A stretch of 64,000 nt of DNA. Origin: Bathymodiolus brooksi. Taxonomy: Eukaryota > Mollusca > Bivalvia > Mytilida > Modiolidae. The notes below the pieces were generated by a model. That model worked only from the letters and a program-made list of their open reading frames with translations, had not been told where the DNA came from and made no database searches. The stretch's first letter is position 1, and every line of letters starts with the position of its first letter. The translations under genes and the position numbers were made by a program. Shown in pieces: positions 46,101 to 62,000 of this stretch. The stretch is taken from positions 34,151,331-34,215,330 of the forward strand of contig OY804583.1 in the NCBI GenBank assembly GCA_963680875.1, read 5' to 3'.

Positions 46101-46700
46101 TATGTCAGGTATAACGTAGAACATGGTGACCAGTTTTATTGGTGCTTAATGCCACTTTCAACAATGTGTCAGGTATAACGTAGAACATGGTGACCTGTTT
46201 TATTGGTGCTTAACGACACTTTCAACAATGTGTCAGGTATAATGTAAAACATGGTGACCAGTTTTATTGGTGTTTATCGACACTTTCAACAATGTGTCAG
46301 GTATAACGTAGAACATGGTGACCAGTTTTATTGGTGTTTAACACCACTTTCAACAATGTTAGTTATAGTGTAGAACATGGTGACCAGTTTTATTGGTGTT
46401 TAATGCCACTTTCAACAATGTGTCAGGTATAACGTAGAACATGGTGACCAGTTTTATTGATGTTTAACAACACTTTCAACAATGTGTCAGGTATAACGTA
46501 GAACATGGTGACCAGTTTTATTGTTGCTTAACGACACTTTCAACAATGTGTCAGGTATAACGTAGAACATGGTGACCAGTTTTATTGGTGTTTAACGACA
46601 CTTTCAACAATGTGTCAGGTATAACGTAGAACATGGTGATCAGTTTTATTGGTGTTTAACGCCACTTTCAACAATGTTAGTTATAGTGTAGAACATGGTG
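40103..46700. repeat. Higher-order repeat block A in the satellite, periods 1,598 and 1,788 bp
   Basis: The marker monomer with ATACATGTAAC starts at 40103, 41701, 43489 and 45087 (spacings 1598, 1788, 1598, that is 25, 28 and 25 monomers). It is followed each time by the same series GCGTTCAG, CTTGACGAC, GCTGGCAAG. The last two copies share TGTTTTGCGAC, where the first two have TGTTTAGCGAC. Confidence 0.85.
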
Positions 46701-49700
46701 ACCAGTTTTATTGGTGTTTAACGACACTTTCAACAATATGTCAGGTATAACGTAGAACATGGTGACCAGTTTTATTGGTGTTTAACGCCACTTTCAACAA
46801 TGTTAGTTATAGTGTAGAACATGGTGACCAGTTTTATTGGTGTTTAATGCCACTTGCAACAATGTGTCAGGTATAACGTAGAACATGGTGACCAGTTTTA
46901 TTGATGTTTAACAACACTTTCAACAATGTGTCAGGTATAACGTAGAACATGGTGACCCGTTTAATTGGTGTTTATCGACACTTTCAACAATGTGTCAGGT
47001 ATAACGTAGAACATGGTGACCAGTTTTATTGGTGTTTAACGACACTTTCAACAATGTGTCAGGTAAAACGTATGACATGGTGACCAGTTTTATTGGTGTT
47101 TAACGCCACTTTCAACAATGTTAGTTATAGTGTAGAACATGGTGACCAGTTTTATTGGTGTTTAACGACACTGTCAACAATGTGTCAGGTATAGCGTATA
47201 ACATGCTGGCCAGTTTTATTGGTGTTTAACGACACTTTCAACAATGTGTCAGGTATAACGTAGAACATGGTGACCAGTTTTATTGTTGCTTAACGACACT
47301 TTCAACAATGTGTCAGGTATAACGTAGAACATGGTGACCAGTTTTATTGGTGTTTAACGACACTTTCAACAATGTGTCAGGTATAACGTAGAACATGGTG
47401 ATCAGTTTTATTGGTGTTTAACGCCACTTTCAACAATGTTAGTTAGAGTGTAGAACATGGTGACCAGTTTTATTGGTGTTTAACGACACTTTCCACAATA
47501 TGTCAGGTATAACGTAGAACATGGTGACCAGTTTTATTGGTGTTTAACGACACTTTCAACAATGTGTCAGTTATATCGCAGAACATGGTGAACAGTTTTA
47601 TTGGTGTTTAACGACACTGTCAACAATGTGTCAGGTATAGCGTATAACATGCTGGCCAGTTTTATTGGTGTTTAACGACACTTTCAACAATGTGTCAGGT
47701 ATAACGTAGAACATGGTGACCAGTTTTATTGGTGCTTAGCGCCACTTTCAACAATGTGTCAGGTATAACGTAGAACATGGTGACCTGTTTTATTGGTGTT
47801 TAGCGACACTTTCAACAATATGTCAGGTATAACGTAGAACATGGTGACCAGTTTTATTGGTGTTTAACGCCACTTTCAACAATGTAGTTATAGTGTAGAA
47901 CATGGTGACCAGTTTTATTGGTGTTTAATGACACTTTCAACAATGTGTCAGTTATAACGTAGAACATGGTGACCAGTTTTATTGGTGTTTAACGACACTT
48001 TCAACAATGTGTCAGGTATAATGTAGAACATGGTGACCAGTTTTATTGGTGTTTAACGACACTTTCAACAATGTGTCAGGTATAACATTGAACATGGTGA
48101 CCAGTTTTATTGGTGTTTAACGACACTTTCAACAATGTGTCAGGTATAACTTAGAACATGGTGACCAGTTTTATTGGTGTTTATTAACACTTTCAACAAT
48201 GTGTCAGGTATAGCGTATTACATGGTGACCAGTTTTATTGGTGTTTAACGACACTCAACAATATGACAGGTATAATGTAGAACATGGTGACCAGTTTTAT
48301 TGGTGTTTAACGCCACTTTCAACAATGTTAGTTATAGTGTAGAACATGGTGACCAGTTTTATTGGTGTTTAACGACACTTTCAACAATGTGTCAGGTATA
48401 ATGTAGAACATGGTGACCAGTTTTATTGGTGTTTAACGCCACTTTCAACAATGTTAGTTATAGTGTAGAACATGGTGACCAGTTTTATTGGTGTTTAATG
48501 CCACTTTCAACAATGTGTCAGGTATAACGTAGAACATGGTGACCAGTTTTATTGATGTTTAACAACACTTTCAACAATGTGTCAGGTATAACGTAGAACA
48601 TGGTGACCCGTTTAATTGGTGTTTATCGACACTTTCAACAATGTGTCAGGTATAACGTAGAACATGGTGACCAGTTTTATTGGTGTTTAACGACACTTTC
48701 AACAAAGTGTCAGGTATAACGTATGACATGGTGACCAGTTTTATTGGTGTTTAACACCACTTTCAACAATGTTAGTTATAACGTAGAAAATGGTGACCAG
48801 TTTTATTGGTGTTTAATGCCACTTTCAACAATGTGTCAGGTATAACGTAGAACATGGTGACCAGTTTTATTGGTGTTTAACGACACTTTCAACAATGTGT
48901 CAGGTATAACGTAGAACATGGTGACCAGTTTTATTGTTGCTTAACGACATTTTCAACAATGTGTCAGGTATAACATAGAACATGGTGACCCGTTTTATTG
49001 GTGTTTAACGCCACTTTCAACATTGTTAGTTATAGTGTAGAACATGGTGACCAGTTTTATTGGTGTTTAACGACACTTTCAACAATGTGTCAGTTATAAC
49101 GTAGAACATGGTGAACAGTTTTATTGGTGTTTAACGACACTGTCAACAATGTGTCAGGTATAGCGTATAACATGCTGGCCAGTTTTATTGGTGTTTAACG
49201 ACACTTTCAACAATATGTCAGGTATAACGTAGAACATGGTGACCAGTTTTATTGGTGCTTAACGCCACTTTCAACAATGTGTCAGGTATAACGTAGAACA
49301 TGGTGACCTGTTTTATTGGTGCTTAACGACACTTTCAACAATGTGTCAGGTATAATGTAGAACATGGTGACCAGTTTTATCGGTGTTTATCGACACTTTC
49401 AACAATGTGTCAGGTATAACGTAGAACATGGTGACCAGTTTTATTGGTGTTTAACGCCACTTTCAACAATGTTAGTTATAGTGTAGAACATGGTGACCAG
49501 TTTTATTGGTGTTTAACGACACTTTCAACAATGTGTCAGTTATAACGTAGAACATGGTGAACAGTTTTATTGGTGTTTAACGACACTTTCAACAATGTGT
49601 CAGGTATAACGTAGAACATGGTGACCTGTTTTATTGATGCTTAACGACACTTTCAACAATGTGTCAGGTATAACGTAGAACATGGTGACCAGTTTTATTG

Positions 49701-52670
49701 GTGTTTAACGCCACTTTCAACAATGTTAGTTATAGTGTAGAACATGGTGACCAGTTTTATTGGTGTTTAACGACACTTTCAACAATGTGTCAGTTATAGC
49801 GTAGAACATGGTGAACAGTTTTATTGGTGTTTAACAACACTGTCAACAATGTGTCAGGTATAGCGTATAACATGCTGGCCAGTTTTATTGGTGTTTAACG
49901 ACACTTTCAACAATATGTCAGGTATAACGTAGAACATGGTGACCAGTTTTATTGGTGCTTAACGCCACTTTCAACAAAGTGTCAGGTATAACGTAGAACA
50001 TGGTGACCTGTTTTATTGGTGTTTAACGACACTTTCAACAATATGTCAGGTATAACGTAGAACATGGTGACCAGTTTTATTGGTGTTTAGCGCCACTTTC
50101 AACAATGTAGTTATAGTGTAGAACATGGTGACCAGTTTTTTGGTGTTTAACGACACTTTCAACAATGTGTCAGTTATAACGTAGAACATGGTGACCAGTT
50201 TTATTGGTGTTTAACGACACTTTCAACAATGTGTCAGGTATAATGTAGAACATGGTGACCAGTTTTATTGGTGTTTAACGACACTTTCAACAATGTGTCA
50301 GGTATAACATTGAACATGGTGACCAGTTTTATTGGTGTTTAACGACACTTTCAACAATGTGTCAGGTATAACGTAGAACATGGTGACCAGTTTTATTGGT
50401 GTTTAACGACACTCAACAATATGTCAGGTATAATGTAGAACATGGTGACCAGTTTTATTGGTGTTTAACGCCACTTTCAACAATGTTAGTTATAGTGTAG
50501 AACATGGTGACCAGTTTTATTGGTGTTTAACGACACTTTCAACAATGTGTCAGGTATAATGTAGAACATGGTGACCAGTTTTATTGGTGTTTAACACCAC
50601 TTTCAACAATGTTAGTTATGTTGTAGAACATGGTGACCAGTTTTATTGGTGTTTAATGCCACTTTCAACAATGTGTCAGGTATAACGTAGAACATGGTGA
50701 CCAGTTTTATTGATGTTTAACAACACTTTCAACAATGTGTCAGGTATAACGTAGAACATGGTGACCCGTTTAATTGGTGTTTATCGACACTTTCAACAAT
50801 GTGTCAGGTATAACGTAAAACATGGTGACCAGTTTTATTGGTCTTTAACGACACTTTCAACAATGTGTCAGGTATAATGTAGAACATGGTGACCAGTTTT
50901 ATTGGTGTTTAACGCCACTTTCAACAATGTTAGTTATGGTGTAGAACATGGTGACCAGTTTTATTGGTGTTTATCGACACTTTCAACAATTTGTCAGGTA
51001 TAGTGTAGAACATGGTGACCATTTTTATTGGTGCTTAACGACACTTTCAACAATGTGTCAGGTATAATGTAGAACATGGTGACCAGTTTTATTGGTGTTT
51101 ATCGACACTTTCAACAATATGTCAGGTATAACGTAGAACATGGTGACCAGTTTTATTGGTGTTTAACGCCACTTTCAACAATGTTAGTTATAGTGTAGAA
51201 CATGGTGACCAGTTTTATTGGTGTTTAACGACACTTTCAACAATGTGTCAGTTATAACGTAGAACATGGTGAACAGTTTTATTGGTGTTCAACGACACTG
51301 TCAACAATGTGTCAGGTATAGCGTATAACATGCTGGCCAGTTTTATTGGTGTTTAACGACACTTTCAACAATATGTCAGGTATAACGTAGAACATGGTGA
51401 CCAGTTTTATTGGTGCTTAACGCCACTTTCAACAATGTGTCAGGTATAACGTAGAACATGGTGACCTGTTTTCCTGTTTTATTGGTGCTTAACGACACTT
51501 TCAACAATGTGTGAGGTATAATGTAGAACATGGTGACCAGTTTTATTGGTGTTTATCGCCACTTTCAACAATGTGTCAGGTATAACGTAGAACATGGTGA
51601 CCAGTTTTATTGGTGTTTAACACCACTTTCAACAATGTAGTTATAGTGTAGAACATGGTGACCAGTTTTATTGGTGTTTAACGACACTTTCAACAATGTG
51701 TCAGTTATAACGTAGAACATGGTGAACAGTTTTATTGGTGTTTAACGACACTTTCAACAATGTGTCAGGTATAATGTAGAACATGGTGACCAGTTTTATT
51801 GGTGTTTAACGACACTTTCAACAATGTGTCAGGTATAACATAGAATATGGTGACCAGTTTTATTGGTGTTTAACGACACTTTCAACAACGTGTCAGGTAT
51901 AACGTAGAACATGGTGACCAGTTTTATTGGTGTTTATTAACACTTTCAACAATGTGTCAGGTATAACGTATTACATGGTGACCAGTTTTATTGGTGTTTA
52001 ACGACACTCAACAATATGTCAGGTATAATGTAGAACATGGTGACCAGTTTTATTGGTGTTTAACGACACTTTCAACAATGTGTCAGGTATAATGTAGAAC
52101 ATGGTGACCAGTTTTATTGGTGTTTAACGCCACTTTCAACAATGTTAGTTATAGTGTAGAACATGGTGACCAGTTTTATTGGTGTTTAATGCCACTTTCA
52201 ACAATGTGTCAGGTATAACGTAGAACATGGTAACCCGTTTAATTGGTGTTTATCGACACTTTCAACAATGTGTCAGGTATAACGTAGAACATGGTGACCA
52301 GTTTTATTGGTGTTTAACGACACTTTCAACAATGTGTCAGGTATAGCGTATGAAATGGTGACCAGTTTTATTGGTGTTTAACGCCACTTTCAACAATGTT
52401 AGTTATAGCGTAGAACATGGTGACCAGTTTTATTGGTGTTTAATGCAACTTTCAACAATGTTAGTTATAGTGTAGAACATGGTGACCAGTTTTATTGGTG
52501 TTTAACGCCACTTTCAACAATGTTAGTTATAGTGTAGAACATGGTGACCAGTTTTATTGGTGTTTAACGACACTTTCAACAATGTGTCAGTTATAACGTA
52601 GAACATGGTGAACAGTTTTATTGGTGTTTAACGACACTGTCAACAATGTGTCAGGTATAGCGTATAACAT

Positions 52671-55600
52671 GCTGGCCAGTTTTATTTGTGTTTAACGACA
52701 CTTTCAACAATATGTCAGGTATAACGTAGAACATGGTGACCAGTTTTATTGGTGCTTAACGCCACTTTCAACAATGTGTCAGGTATAACGTAGAACATGG
52801 TGACCTGTTTTATTGGTGCTTAACGACACTTTCAACAATGTGTCAGGTATAATGTAGAACATGGTGACCAGTTTTATTGGTGTTTAATGCCACTTTCAAC
52901 AATGTAGTTATAGTGTAGAACATGGTGACCAGTTTTATTGGTGCTTAACGACACTTTCAACAATGTGTCAGTTATAACGTAGAACATGGTGACCAGTTTT
53001 ATTGGTGTTTAACGACACTTTCAACAATGTGTCAGTTATAACGTAGAACATGGTGAACAGTTTTATTGGTGTTTAACGACACTTTCAACAATGTGTCAGG
53101 TATAATGTAGAACATGGTGACCAGTTTTATTGGTGTTTAACGACACTTTCAACAATGTGTCAGGTATAACATAGAATATGGTGACCAGTTTTATTGGTGT
53201 TTAACGACACTTTCAACAACGTGTCAGGTATAACGTAGAACATGGTGACCAGTTTTATTGGTGTTTATTAACACTTTCAACAATGTGTCAGGTATAACGT
53301 ATTACATTGTGACCAGTTTTATTGGTGTTTAACGACACTCAACAATATGTCAGGTATAATGTAGAACATGGTGACCAGTTTTATTGGTGTTTAACGCCAC
53401 TTTCAACAATGTTAGTTATAGTGTAGAACATGGTGACCAGTTTTATTGGTGTTTAACGACACTTTCAACAATGTGTCAGGTATAATGTAGAACATGGTGA
53501 CCAGTTTTATTGGTGTTTAACGCCACTTTCAACAATGTTAGTTATAGTGTAGAACATGGTGACCAGTTTTATTGGTGTTTAATGCCACTTTCAACAATGT
53601 GTCAGGTATAACGTATAACATGGTGACCCGTTTAATTGGTGTTTATCGACACTTTCAACAATGTGTCAGGTATAACGTAGAACATGGTGACCAGTTTTAT
53701 TGGTGTTTAATGCCACTTTCAACAATGTGTCAGGTATAACGTAGAACATGGTGACCCGTTTAATTGGTGTTTATCGACACTTTCAACAATGTGTCAGGTA
53801 TAGCGTATGAAATGGTGACCAGTTTTATTGGTGTTTAACGCCACTTTCAACAATGTTAGTTATAGCGTAGAACATGGTGACCAGTTTTATTGGTGTTTAA
53901 TGCAACTTTCAACAATGTTAGTTATAGTGTAGAACATGGTGACCAGTTTTATTGGTGTTTAACGCCACTTTCAACAATGTTAGTTATAGTGTAGAACATG
54001 GTGACCAGTTTTATTGGTGTTTAACGACACTTTCAACAATGTGTCAGTTATAACGTAGAACATGGTGAACAGTTTTATTGGTGTTTAACGACACTGTCAA
54101 CAATGTGTCAGGTATAGCGTATAACATGCTGGCCAGTTTTATTTGTGTTTAACGACACTTTCAACAATATGTCAGGTATAACGTAGAACATGGTGACCAG
54201 TTTTATTGGTGCTTAACGCCACTTTCAACAATGTGTCAGGTATAACGTAGAACATGGTGACCTGTTTTATTGGTGCTTAACGACACTTTCAACAATGTGT
54301 CAGGTATAATGTAGAACATGGTGACCAGTTTTATTGGTGTTTAATGCCACTTTCAACAATGTAGTTATAGTGTAGAACATGGTGACCAGTTTTATTGGTG
54401 TTTAACGACACTTTCAACAATGTGTCAGTTATAACGTAGAACATGGTGAACAGTTTTATTGGTGTTTAACGACACTTTCAACAATGTGTCAGTTATAACG
54501 TAGAACATGGTGAACAGTTTTATTGGTGTTTAACGACACTGTCAACAATGTGTCAGGAATAGCGTATAACATGCTGGCCAGTTTTATTTGTGTTTAACGA
54601 CACTTTCAACAATATGTCAGGTATAACGTAGAACATGGTGACCAGTTTTATTGGTGCTTAACGCCACTTTCAACAATGTGTCAGGTATAACGTAGAACAT
54701 GGTGACCTGTTTTATTGGTGCTTAACGACACTTTCAACAATGTGTCAGGTATAATGTAGAACATGGTGACCAGTTTTATCAGTGTTTATCGACACTTTCA
54801 ACAATGTGTCAGGTATAACGTAGAACATGGTGACCAGTTTTATTGGTGTTTAACGCCACTTTCAACAATGTTAGTTATAGTGTAGAACATGGTGACCAGT
54901 TTTATTGGTGTTTAACGACACTTTCAACAATGTGTCAGGTATAATGTAGAACATGGTGACCAGTTTTATTGGTGTTTAACGCCACTTTCAACAATGTTAG
55001 TTATAGTGTAGAACATGGTGACCAGTTTTATTGGTGTTTAATGCCACTTTCAACAATGTGTCAGGTATAACGTAGAACATGGTAACCCGTTTAATTGGTG
55101 TTTATCGACACTTTCAACAATGTGTCAGGTATAACGTAGAACATGGTGACCAGTTTTATTGGTGTTTAACGACACTTTCAACAATGTGTCAGGTATAATG
55201 TAGAACATGGTGACCAGTTTTATTGGTGTTTAACGCCACTTTCAACAATGTTAGTTATAGTGTAGAACATGGTGACCAGTTTTATTGGTGTTTAATGCCA
55301 CTTTCAACAATGTGTCAGGTATAACGTAGAACATGGTAACCCGTTTAATTGGTGTTTATCGACACTTTCAACAATGTGCCAGGTATAACGTAGAACATGG
55401 TGACCAGTTTTATTGGTGTTTAATGCAACTTTCAACAATGTTAGTTATAGTGTAGAACATGGTGACCAGTTTTATTGGTGTTTAACGCCACTTTCAACAA
55501 TGTTAGTTATAGTGTAGAACATGGTGACCAGTTTTATTGGTGTTTAACGACACTTTCAACAATGTGTCAGTTATAACGTAGAACATGGTGAACAGTTTTA

Positions 55601-58600
55601 TTGGTGTTTAACGACACTGTCAACAATGTGTCAGGAATAGCGTATAACATGCTGGCCAGTTTTATTTGTGTTTAACGACACTTTCAACAATATGTCAGGT
55701 ATAACGTAGAACATGGTGACCAGTTTTATTGGTGCTTAACGCCACTTTCAACAATGTGTCAGGTATAACGTAGAACATGGTGACCTGTTTTATTGGTGCT
55801 TAACGACACTTTCAACAATGTGTCAGGTATAATGTAGAACATGGTGACCAGTTTTATTGGTGTTTAATGCCACTTTCAACAATGTAGTTATAGTGTAGAA
55901 CATGGTGACCAGTTTTATTGGTGTTTAACGACACTTTCAACAATGTGTCAGTTATAACGTAGAACATGGTGACCAGTTTTATTGGTGTTTAACGACACTT
56001 TCAACAATGTGTCAGTTATAACGTAGAACATGGTAACAGTTTTATTGGTGTTTAACGACACTTTCAACAATGTGTCAGGTATAATGTAGAACATGGTGAC
56101 CAGTTTTATTGGTGTTTAACGACACTTTCAACAATGTGTCAGGTATAACATAGAATATGGTGACCAGTTTTATTGGTGTTTAACGACACTTTCAACAACG
56201 TGTCAGGTATAACGTAGAACATGGTGACCAGTTTTATTGGTGTTTATTAACACTTTCAACAATGTGTCAGGTATAACGTATTACATGGTGACCAGTTTTA
56301 TTGGTGTTTAACGACACTCAACAATATGTCAGGTATAATGTAGAACATGGTGACCAGTTTTATTGGTGTTTAACGCCACTTTCAACAATGTTAGTTATAG
56401 TGTAGAACATGGTGACCAGTTTTATTGGTGTTTAACGACACTTTCAACAATGTGTCAGGTATAATGTAGAACATGGTGACCAGATTTATTGGTGTTTAAC
56501 GCCACTTTCAACAATGTTAGTTATAGTGTAGAACATGGTGACCAGTTTTATTGGTGTTTAATGCCACTTTCAACAATGTGTCAGGTATAACGTAGAACAT
56601 GGTGACCCGTTTAATTGGTGTTTATCGACACTTTCAACAATGTGTCAGGTATAACGTAGAACATGGTGACCAGTTTTATTGGTGTTTAATGCCACTTTCA
56701 ACAATGTGTCAGGTATAACGTAGAACATGGTGACCCGTTTAATTGGTGTTTATCGACACTTTCAACAATGTGTCAGGTATAGCGTATGAAATGGTGACCA
56801 GTTTTATTGGTGTTTAACGCCACTTTCAACAATGTTAGTTATAGCGTAGAACATGGTGACCAGTTTTATTGGTGTTTAATGCAACTTTCAACAATGTTAG
56901 TTATAGTGTAGAACATGGTGACCAGTTTTATTGGTGTTTAACGCCACTTTCAACAATGTTAGTTATAGTGTAGAACATGGTGACCAGTTTTATTGGTGTT
57001 TAACGACACTTTCAACAATGTGTCAGTTATAACGTAGAACATGGTGAACAGTTTTATTGGTGTTTAACGACACTGTCAACAATGTGTCAGGTATAGCGTA
57101 TAACATGCTGGCCAGTTTTATTTGTGTTTAACGACACTTTCAACAATATGTCAGGTATAACGTAGAACATGGTGACCAGTTTTAATGGTGCTTAACGCCA
57201 CTTTCAACAATGTGTCAGGTATAACGTAGAACATGGTGACCTGTTTTATTGGTGCTTAACGACACTTTCAACAATGTGTCAGGTATAATGTAGAACATGG
57301 TGACCAGTTTTATTGGTGTTTAATGCCACTTTCAACAATGTAGTTATAGTGTAGAACATGGTGACCAGTTTTATTGGTGTTTAACGACACTTTCAACAAT
57401 GTGTCAGTTATAACGTAGAACATGGTGAACAGTTTTATTGGTGTTTAACGACACTTTCAACAATGTGTCAGTTATAACGTAGAACATGGTGAACAGTTTT
57501 ATTGGTGTTTAACGACACTGTCAACAATGTGTCAGGTATAGCGTATAACATGCTGGCCAGTTTTATTTGTGTTTAACGACACTTTCAACAATATGTCAGG
57601 TATAACGTAGAACATGGTGACCAGTTTTATTGGTGCTTAACGCCACTTTCAACAATGTGTCAGGTATAACGTAGAACATGGTGACCTGTTTTATTGGTGC
57701 TTAACGACACTTTCAACAATGTGTCAGGTATAATGTAGAACATGGTGACCAGTTTTATCAGTGTTTATCGACACTTTCAACAATGTGTCAGGTATAATGT
57801 AGAACATGGTGACCAGTTTTATTGGTGTTTATCGACACTTTCAACAATTTGTCAGGTATAGTGTAGAACATGGTGACCATTTTTATTGGTGCTTAACGAC
57901 ACTTTCAACAATGTGTCAGGTATAACGTAGAACATGGTGACCTGTTTTCCTGTTTTATTGGTGCTTAACGACACTTTCAACAATGTGTGAGGTATAATGT
58001 AGAACATGGTGACCAGTTTTATTGGTGTTTATCGCCACTTTCAACAATGTGTCAGGTATAACGTAGAACATGGTGACCAGTTTTATTGGTGTTTAACACC
58101 ACTTTCAACAATGTAGTTATAGTGTAGAACATGGTGACCAGTTTTATTGGTGTTTAACGACACTTTCAACAATGTGTCAGTTATAACGTAGAACATGGTG
58201 AACAGTTTTATTGGTGTTTAACGACACTTTCAACAATGTGTCAGGTATAATGTAGAACATGGTGACCAGTTTTATTGGTGTTTAACGACACTTTCAACAA
58301 TGTGTCAGGTATAACATAGAATATGGTGACCAGTTTTATTGGTGTTTAACGACACTTTCAACAACGTGTCAGGTATAACGTAGAACATGGTGACCAGTTT
58401 TATTGGTGTTTATTAACACTTTCAACAATGTGTCAGGTATAACGTATTACATGGTGACCAGTTTTATTGGTGTTTAACGACACTCAACAATATGTCAGGT
58501 ATAATGTAGAACATGGTGACCAGTTTTATTGGTGTTTAACGACACTTTCAACAATGTGTCAGGTATAATGTAGAACATGGTGACCAGTTTTATTGGTGTT

Positions 58601-59082
58601 TAACGCCACTTTCAACAATGTTAGTTATAGTGTAGAACATGGTGACCAGTTTTATTGGTGTTTAATGCCACTTTCAACAATGTGTCAGGTATAACGTAGA
58701 ACATGGTAACCCGTTTAATTGGTGTTTATCGACACTTTCAACAATGTGTCAGGTATAACGTAGAACATGGTGACCAGTTTTATTGGTGTTTAACGACACT
58801 TTCAACAATGTGTCAGGTATAGCGTATGAAATGGTGACCAGTTTTATTGGTGTTTAACGCCACTTTCAACAATGTTAGTTATAGCGTAGAACATGGTGAC
58901 CAGTTTTATTGGTGTTTAATGCAACTTTCAACAATGTTAGTTATAGTGTAGAACATGGTGACCAGTTTTATTGGTGTTTAACGCCACTTTCAACAATGTT
59001 AGTTATAGTGTAGAACATGGTGACCAGTTTTATTGGTGTTTAACGACACTGTCAACAATGTGTCAGGTATAGCGTATAACAT
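52671..59082. repeat. Higher-order repeat block B, first full 6,412-bp copy
   Basis: Marker monomers GCTGGCCAGTTTTATTTGTG start at 52671, 54128, 54573, 55651, 57107 and 57552, and the pattern restarts at 59083. Private variants recur at exactly +6,412: ATTACATTGTGACC (53301/59713), CAGATTTATTGG (56481/62893), TTTTAATGGTGC (57180/63592), ACAATGTGCCAGG (55371/61783). A nested ~2,980-bp similarity (52671/55651, 54128/57107, 54573/57552) shows an older internal duplication. Confidence 0.92.
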
Positions 59083-62000
59083 GCTGGCCAGTTTTATTTG
59101 TGTTTAACGACACTTTCAACAATATGTCAGGTATAACGTAGAACATGGTGACCAGTTTTATTGGTGCTTAACGCCACTTTCAACAATGTGTCAGGTATAA
59201 CGTAGAACATGGTGACCTGTTTTATTGGTGCTTAACGACACTTTCAACAATGTGTCAGGTATAATGTAGAACATGGTGACCAGTTTTATTGGTGTTTAAT
59301 GCCACTTTCAACAATGTAGTTATAGTGTAGAACATGGTGACCAGTTTTATTGGTGCTTAACGACACTTTCAACAATGTGTCAGTTATAACGTAGAACATG
59401 GTGACCAGTTTTATTGGTGTTTAACGACACTTTCAACAATGTGTCAGTTATAACGTAGAACATGGTGAACAGTTTTATTGGTGTTTAACGACACTTTCAA
59501 CAATGTGTCAGGTATAATGTAGAACATGGTGACCAGTTTTATTGGTGTTTAACGACACTTTCAACAATGTGTCAGGTATAACATAGAATATGGTGACCAG
59601 TTTTATTGGTGTTTAACGACACTTTCAACAACGTGTCAGGTATAACGTAGAACATGGTGACCAGTTTTATTGGTGTTTATTAACACTTTCAACAATGTGT
59701 CAGGTATAACGTATTACATTGTGACCAGTTTTATTGGTGTTTAACGACACTCAACAATATGTCAGGTATAATGTAGAACATGGTGACCAGTTTTATTGGT
59801 GTTTAACGCCACTTTCAACAATGTTAGTTATAGTGTAGAACATGGTGACCAGTTTTATTGGTGTTTAACGACACTTTCAACAATGTGTCAGGTATAATGT
59901 AGAACATGGTGACCAGTTTTATTGGTGTTTAACGCCACTTTCAACAATGTTAGTTATAGTGTAGAACATGGTGACCAGTTTTATTGGTGTTTAATGCCAC
60001 TTTCAACAATGTGTCAGGTATAACGTATAACATGGTGACCCGTTTAATTGGTGTTTATCGACACTTTCAACAATGTGTCAGGTATAACGTAGAACATGGT
60101 GACCAGTTTTATTGGTGTTTAATGCCACTTTCAACAATGTGTCAGGTATAACGTAGAACATGGTGACCCGTTTAATTGGTGTTTATCGACACTTTCAACA
60201 ATGTGTCAGGTATAGCGTATGAAATGGTGACCAGTTTTATTGGTGTTTAACGCCACTTTCAACAATGTTAGTTATAGCGTAGAACATGGTGACCAGTTTT
60301 ATTGGTGTTTAATGCAACTTTCAACAATGTTAGTTATAGTGTAGAACATGGTGACCAGTTTTATTGGTGTTTAACGCCACTTTCAACAATGTTAGTTATA
60401 GTGTAGAACATGGTGACCAGTTTTATTGGTGTTTAACGACACTTTCAACAATGTGTCAGTTATAACGTAGAACATGGTGAACAGTTTTATTGGTGTTTAA
60501 CGACACTGTCAACAATGTGTCAGGTATAGCGTATAACATGCTGGCCAGTTTTATTTGTGTTTAACGACACTTTCAACAATATGTCAGGTATAACGTAGAA
60601 CATGGTGACCAGTTTTATTGGTGCTTAACGCCACTTTCAACAATGTGTCAGGTATAACGTAGAACATGGTGACCTGTTTTATTGGTGCTTAACGACACTT
60701 TCAACAATGTGTCAGGTATAATGTAGAACATGGTGACCAGTTTTATTGGTGTTTAATGCCACTTTCAACAATGTAGTTATAGTGTAGAACATGGTGACCA
60801 GTTTTATTGGTGTTTAACGACACTTTCAACAATGTGTCAGTTATAACGTAGAACATGGTGAACAGTTTTATTGGTGTTTAACGACACTTTCAACAATGTG
60901 TCAGTTATAACGTAGAACATGGTGAACAGTTTTATTGGTGTTTAACGACACTGTCAACAATGTGTCAGGAATAGCGTATAACATGCTGGCCAGTTTTATT
61001 TGTGTTTAACGACACTTTCAACAATATGTCAGGTATAACGTAGAACATGGTGACCAGTTTTATTGGTGCTTAACGCCACTTTCAACAATGTGTCAGGTAT
61101 AACGTAGAACATGGTGACCTGTTTTATTGGTGCTTAACGACACTTTCAACAATGTGTCAGGTATAATGTAGAACATGGTGACCAGTTTTATCAGTGTTTA
61201 TCGACACTTTCAACAATGTGTCAGGTATAACGTAGAACATGGTGACCAGTTTTATTGGTGTTTAACGCCACTTTCAACAATGTTAGTTATAGTGTAGAAC
61301 ATGGTGACCAGTTTTATTGGTGTTTAACGACACTTTCAACAATGTGTCAGGTATAATGTAGAACATGGTGACCAGTTTTATTGGTGTTTAACGCCACTTT
61401 CAACAATGTTAGTTATAGTGTAGAACATGGTGACCAGTTTTATTGGTGTTTAATGCCACTTTCAACAATGTGTCAGGTATAACGTAGAACATGGTAACCC
61501 GTTTAATTGGTGTTTATCGACACTTTCAACAATGTGTCAGGTATAACGTAGAACATGGTGACCAGTTTTATTGGTGTTTAACGACACTTTCAACAATGTG
61601 TCAGGTATAATGTAGAACATGGTGACCAGTTTTATTGGTGTTTAACGCCACTTTCAACAATGTTAGTTATAGTGTAGAACATGGTGACCAGTTTTATTGG
61701 TGTTTAATGCCACTTTCAACAATGTGTCAGGTATAACGTAGAACATGGTAACCCGTTTAATTGGTGTTTATCGACACTTTCAACAATGTGCCAGGTATAA
61801 CGTAGAACATGGTGACCAGTTTTATTGGTGTTTAATGCAACTTTCAACAATGTTAGTTATAGTGTAGAACATGGTGACCAGTTTTATTGGTGTTTAACGC
61901 CACTTTCAACAATGTTAGTTATAGTGTAGAACATGGTGACCAGTTTTATTGGTGTTTAACGACACTTTCAACAATGTGTCAGTTATAACGTAGAACATGG

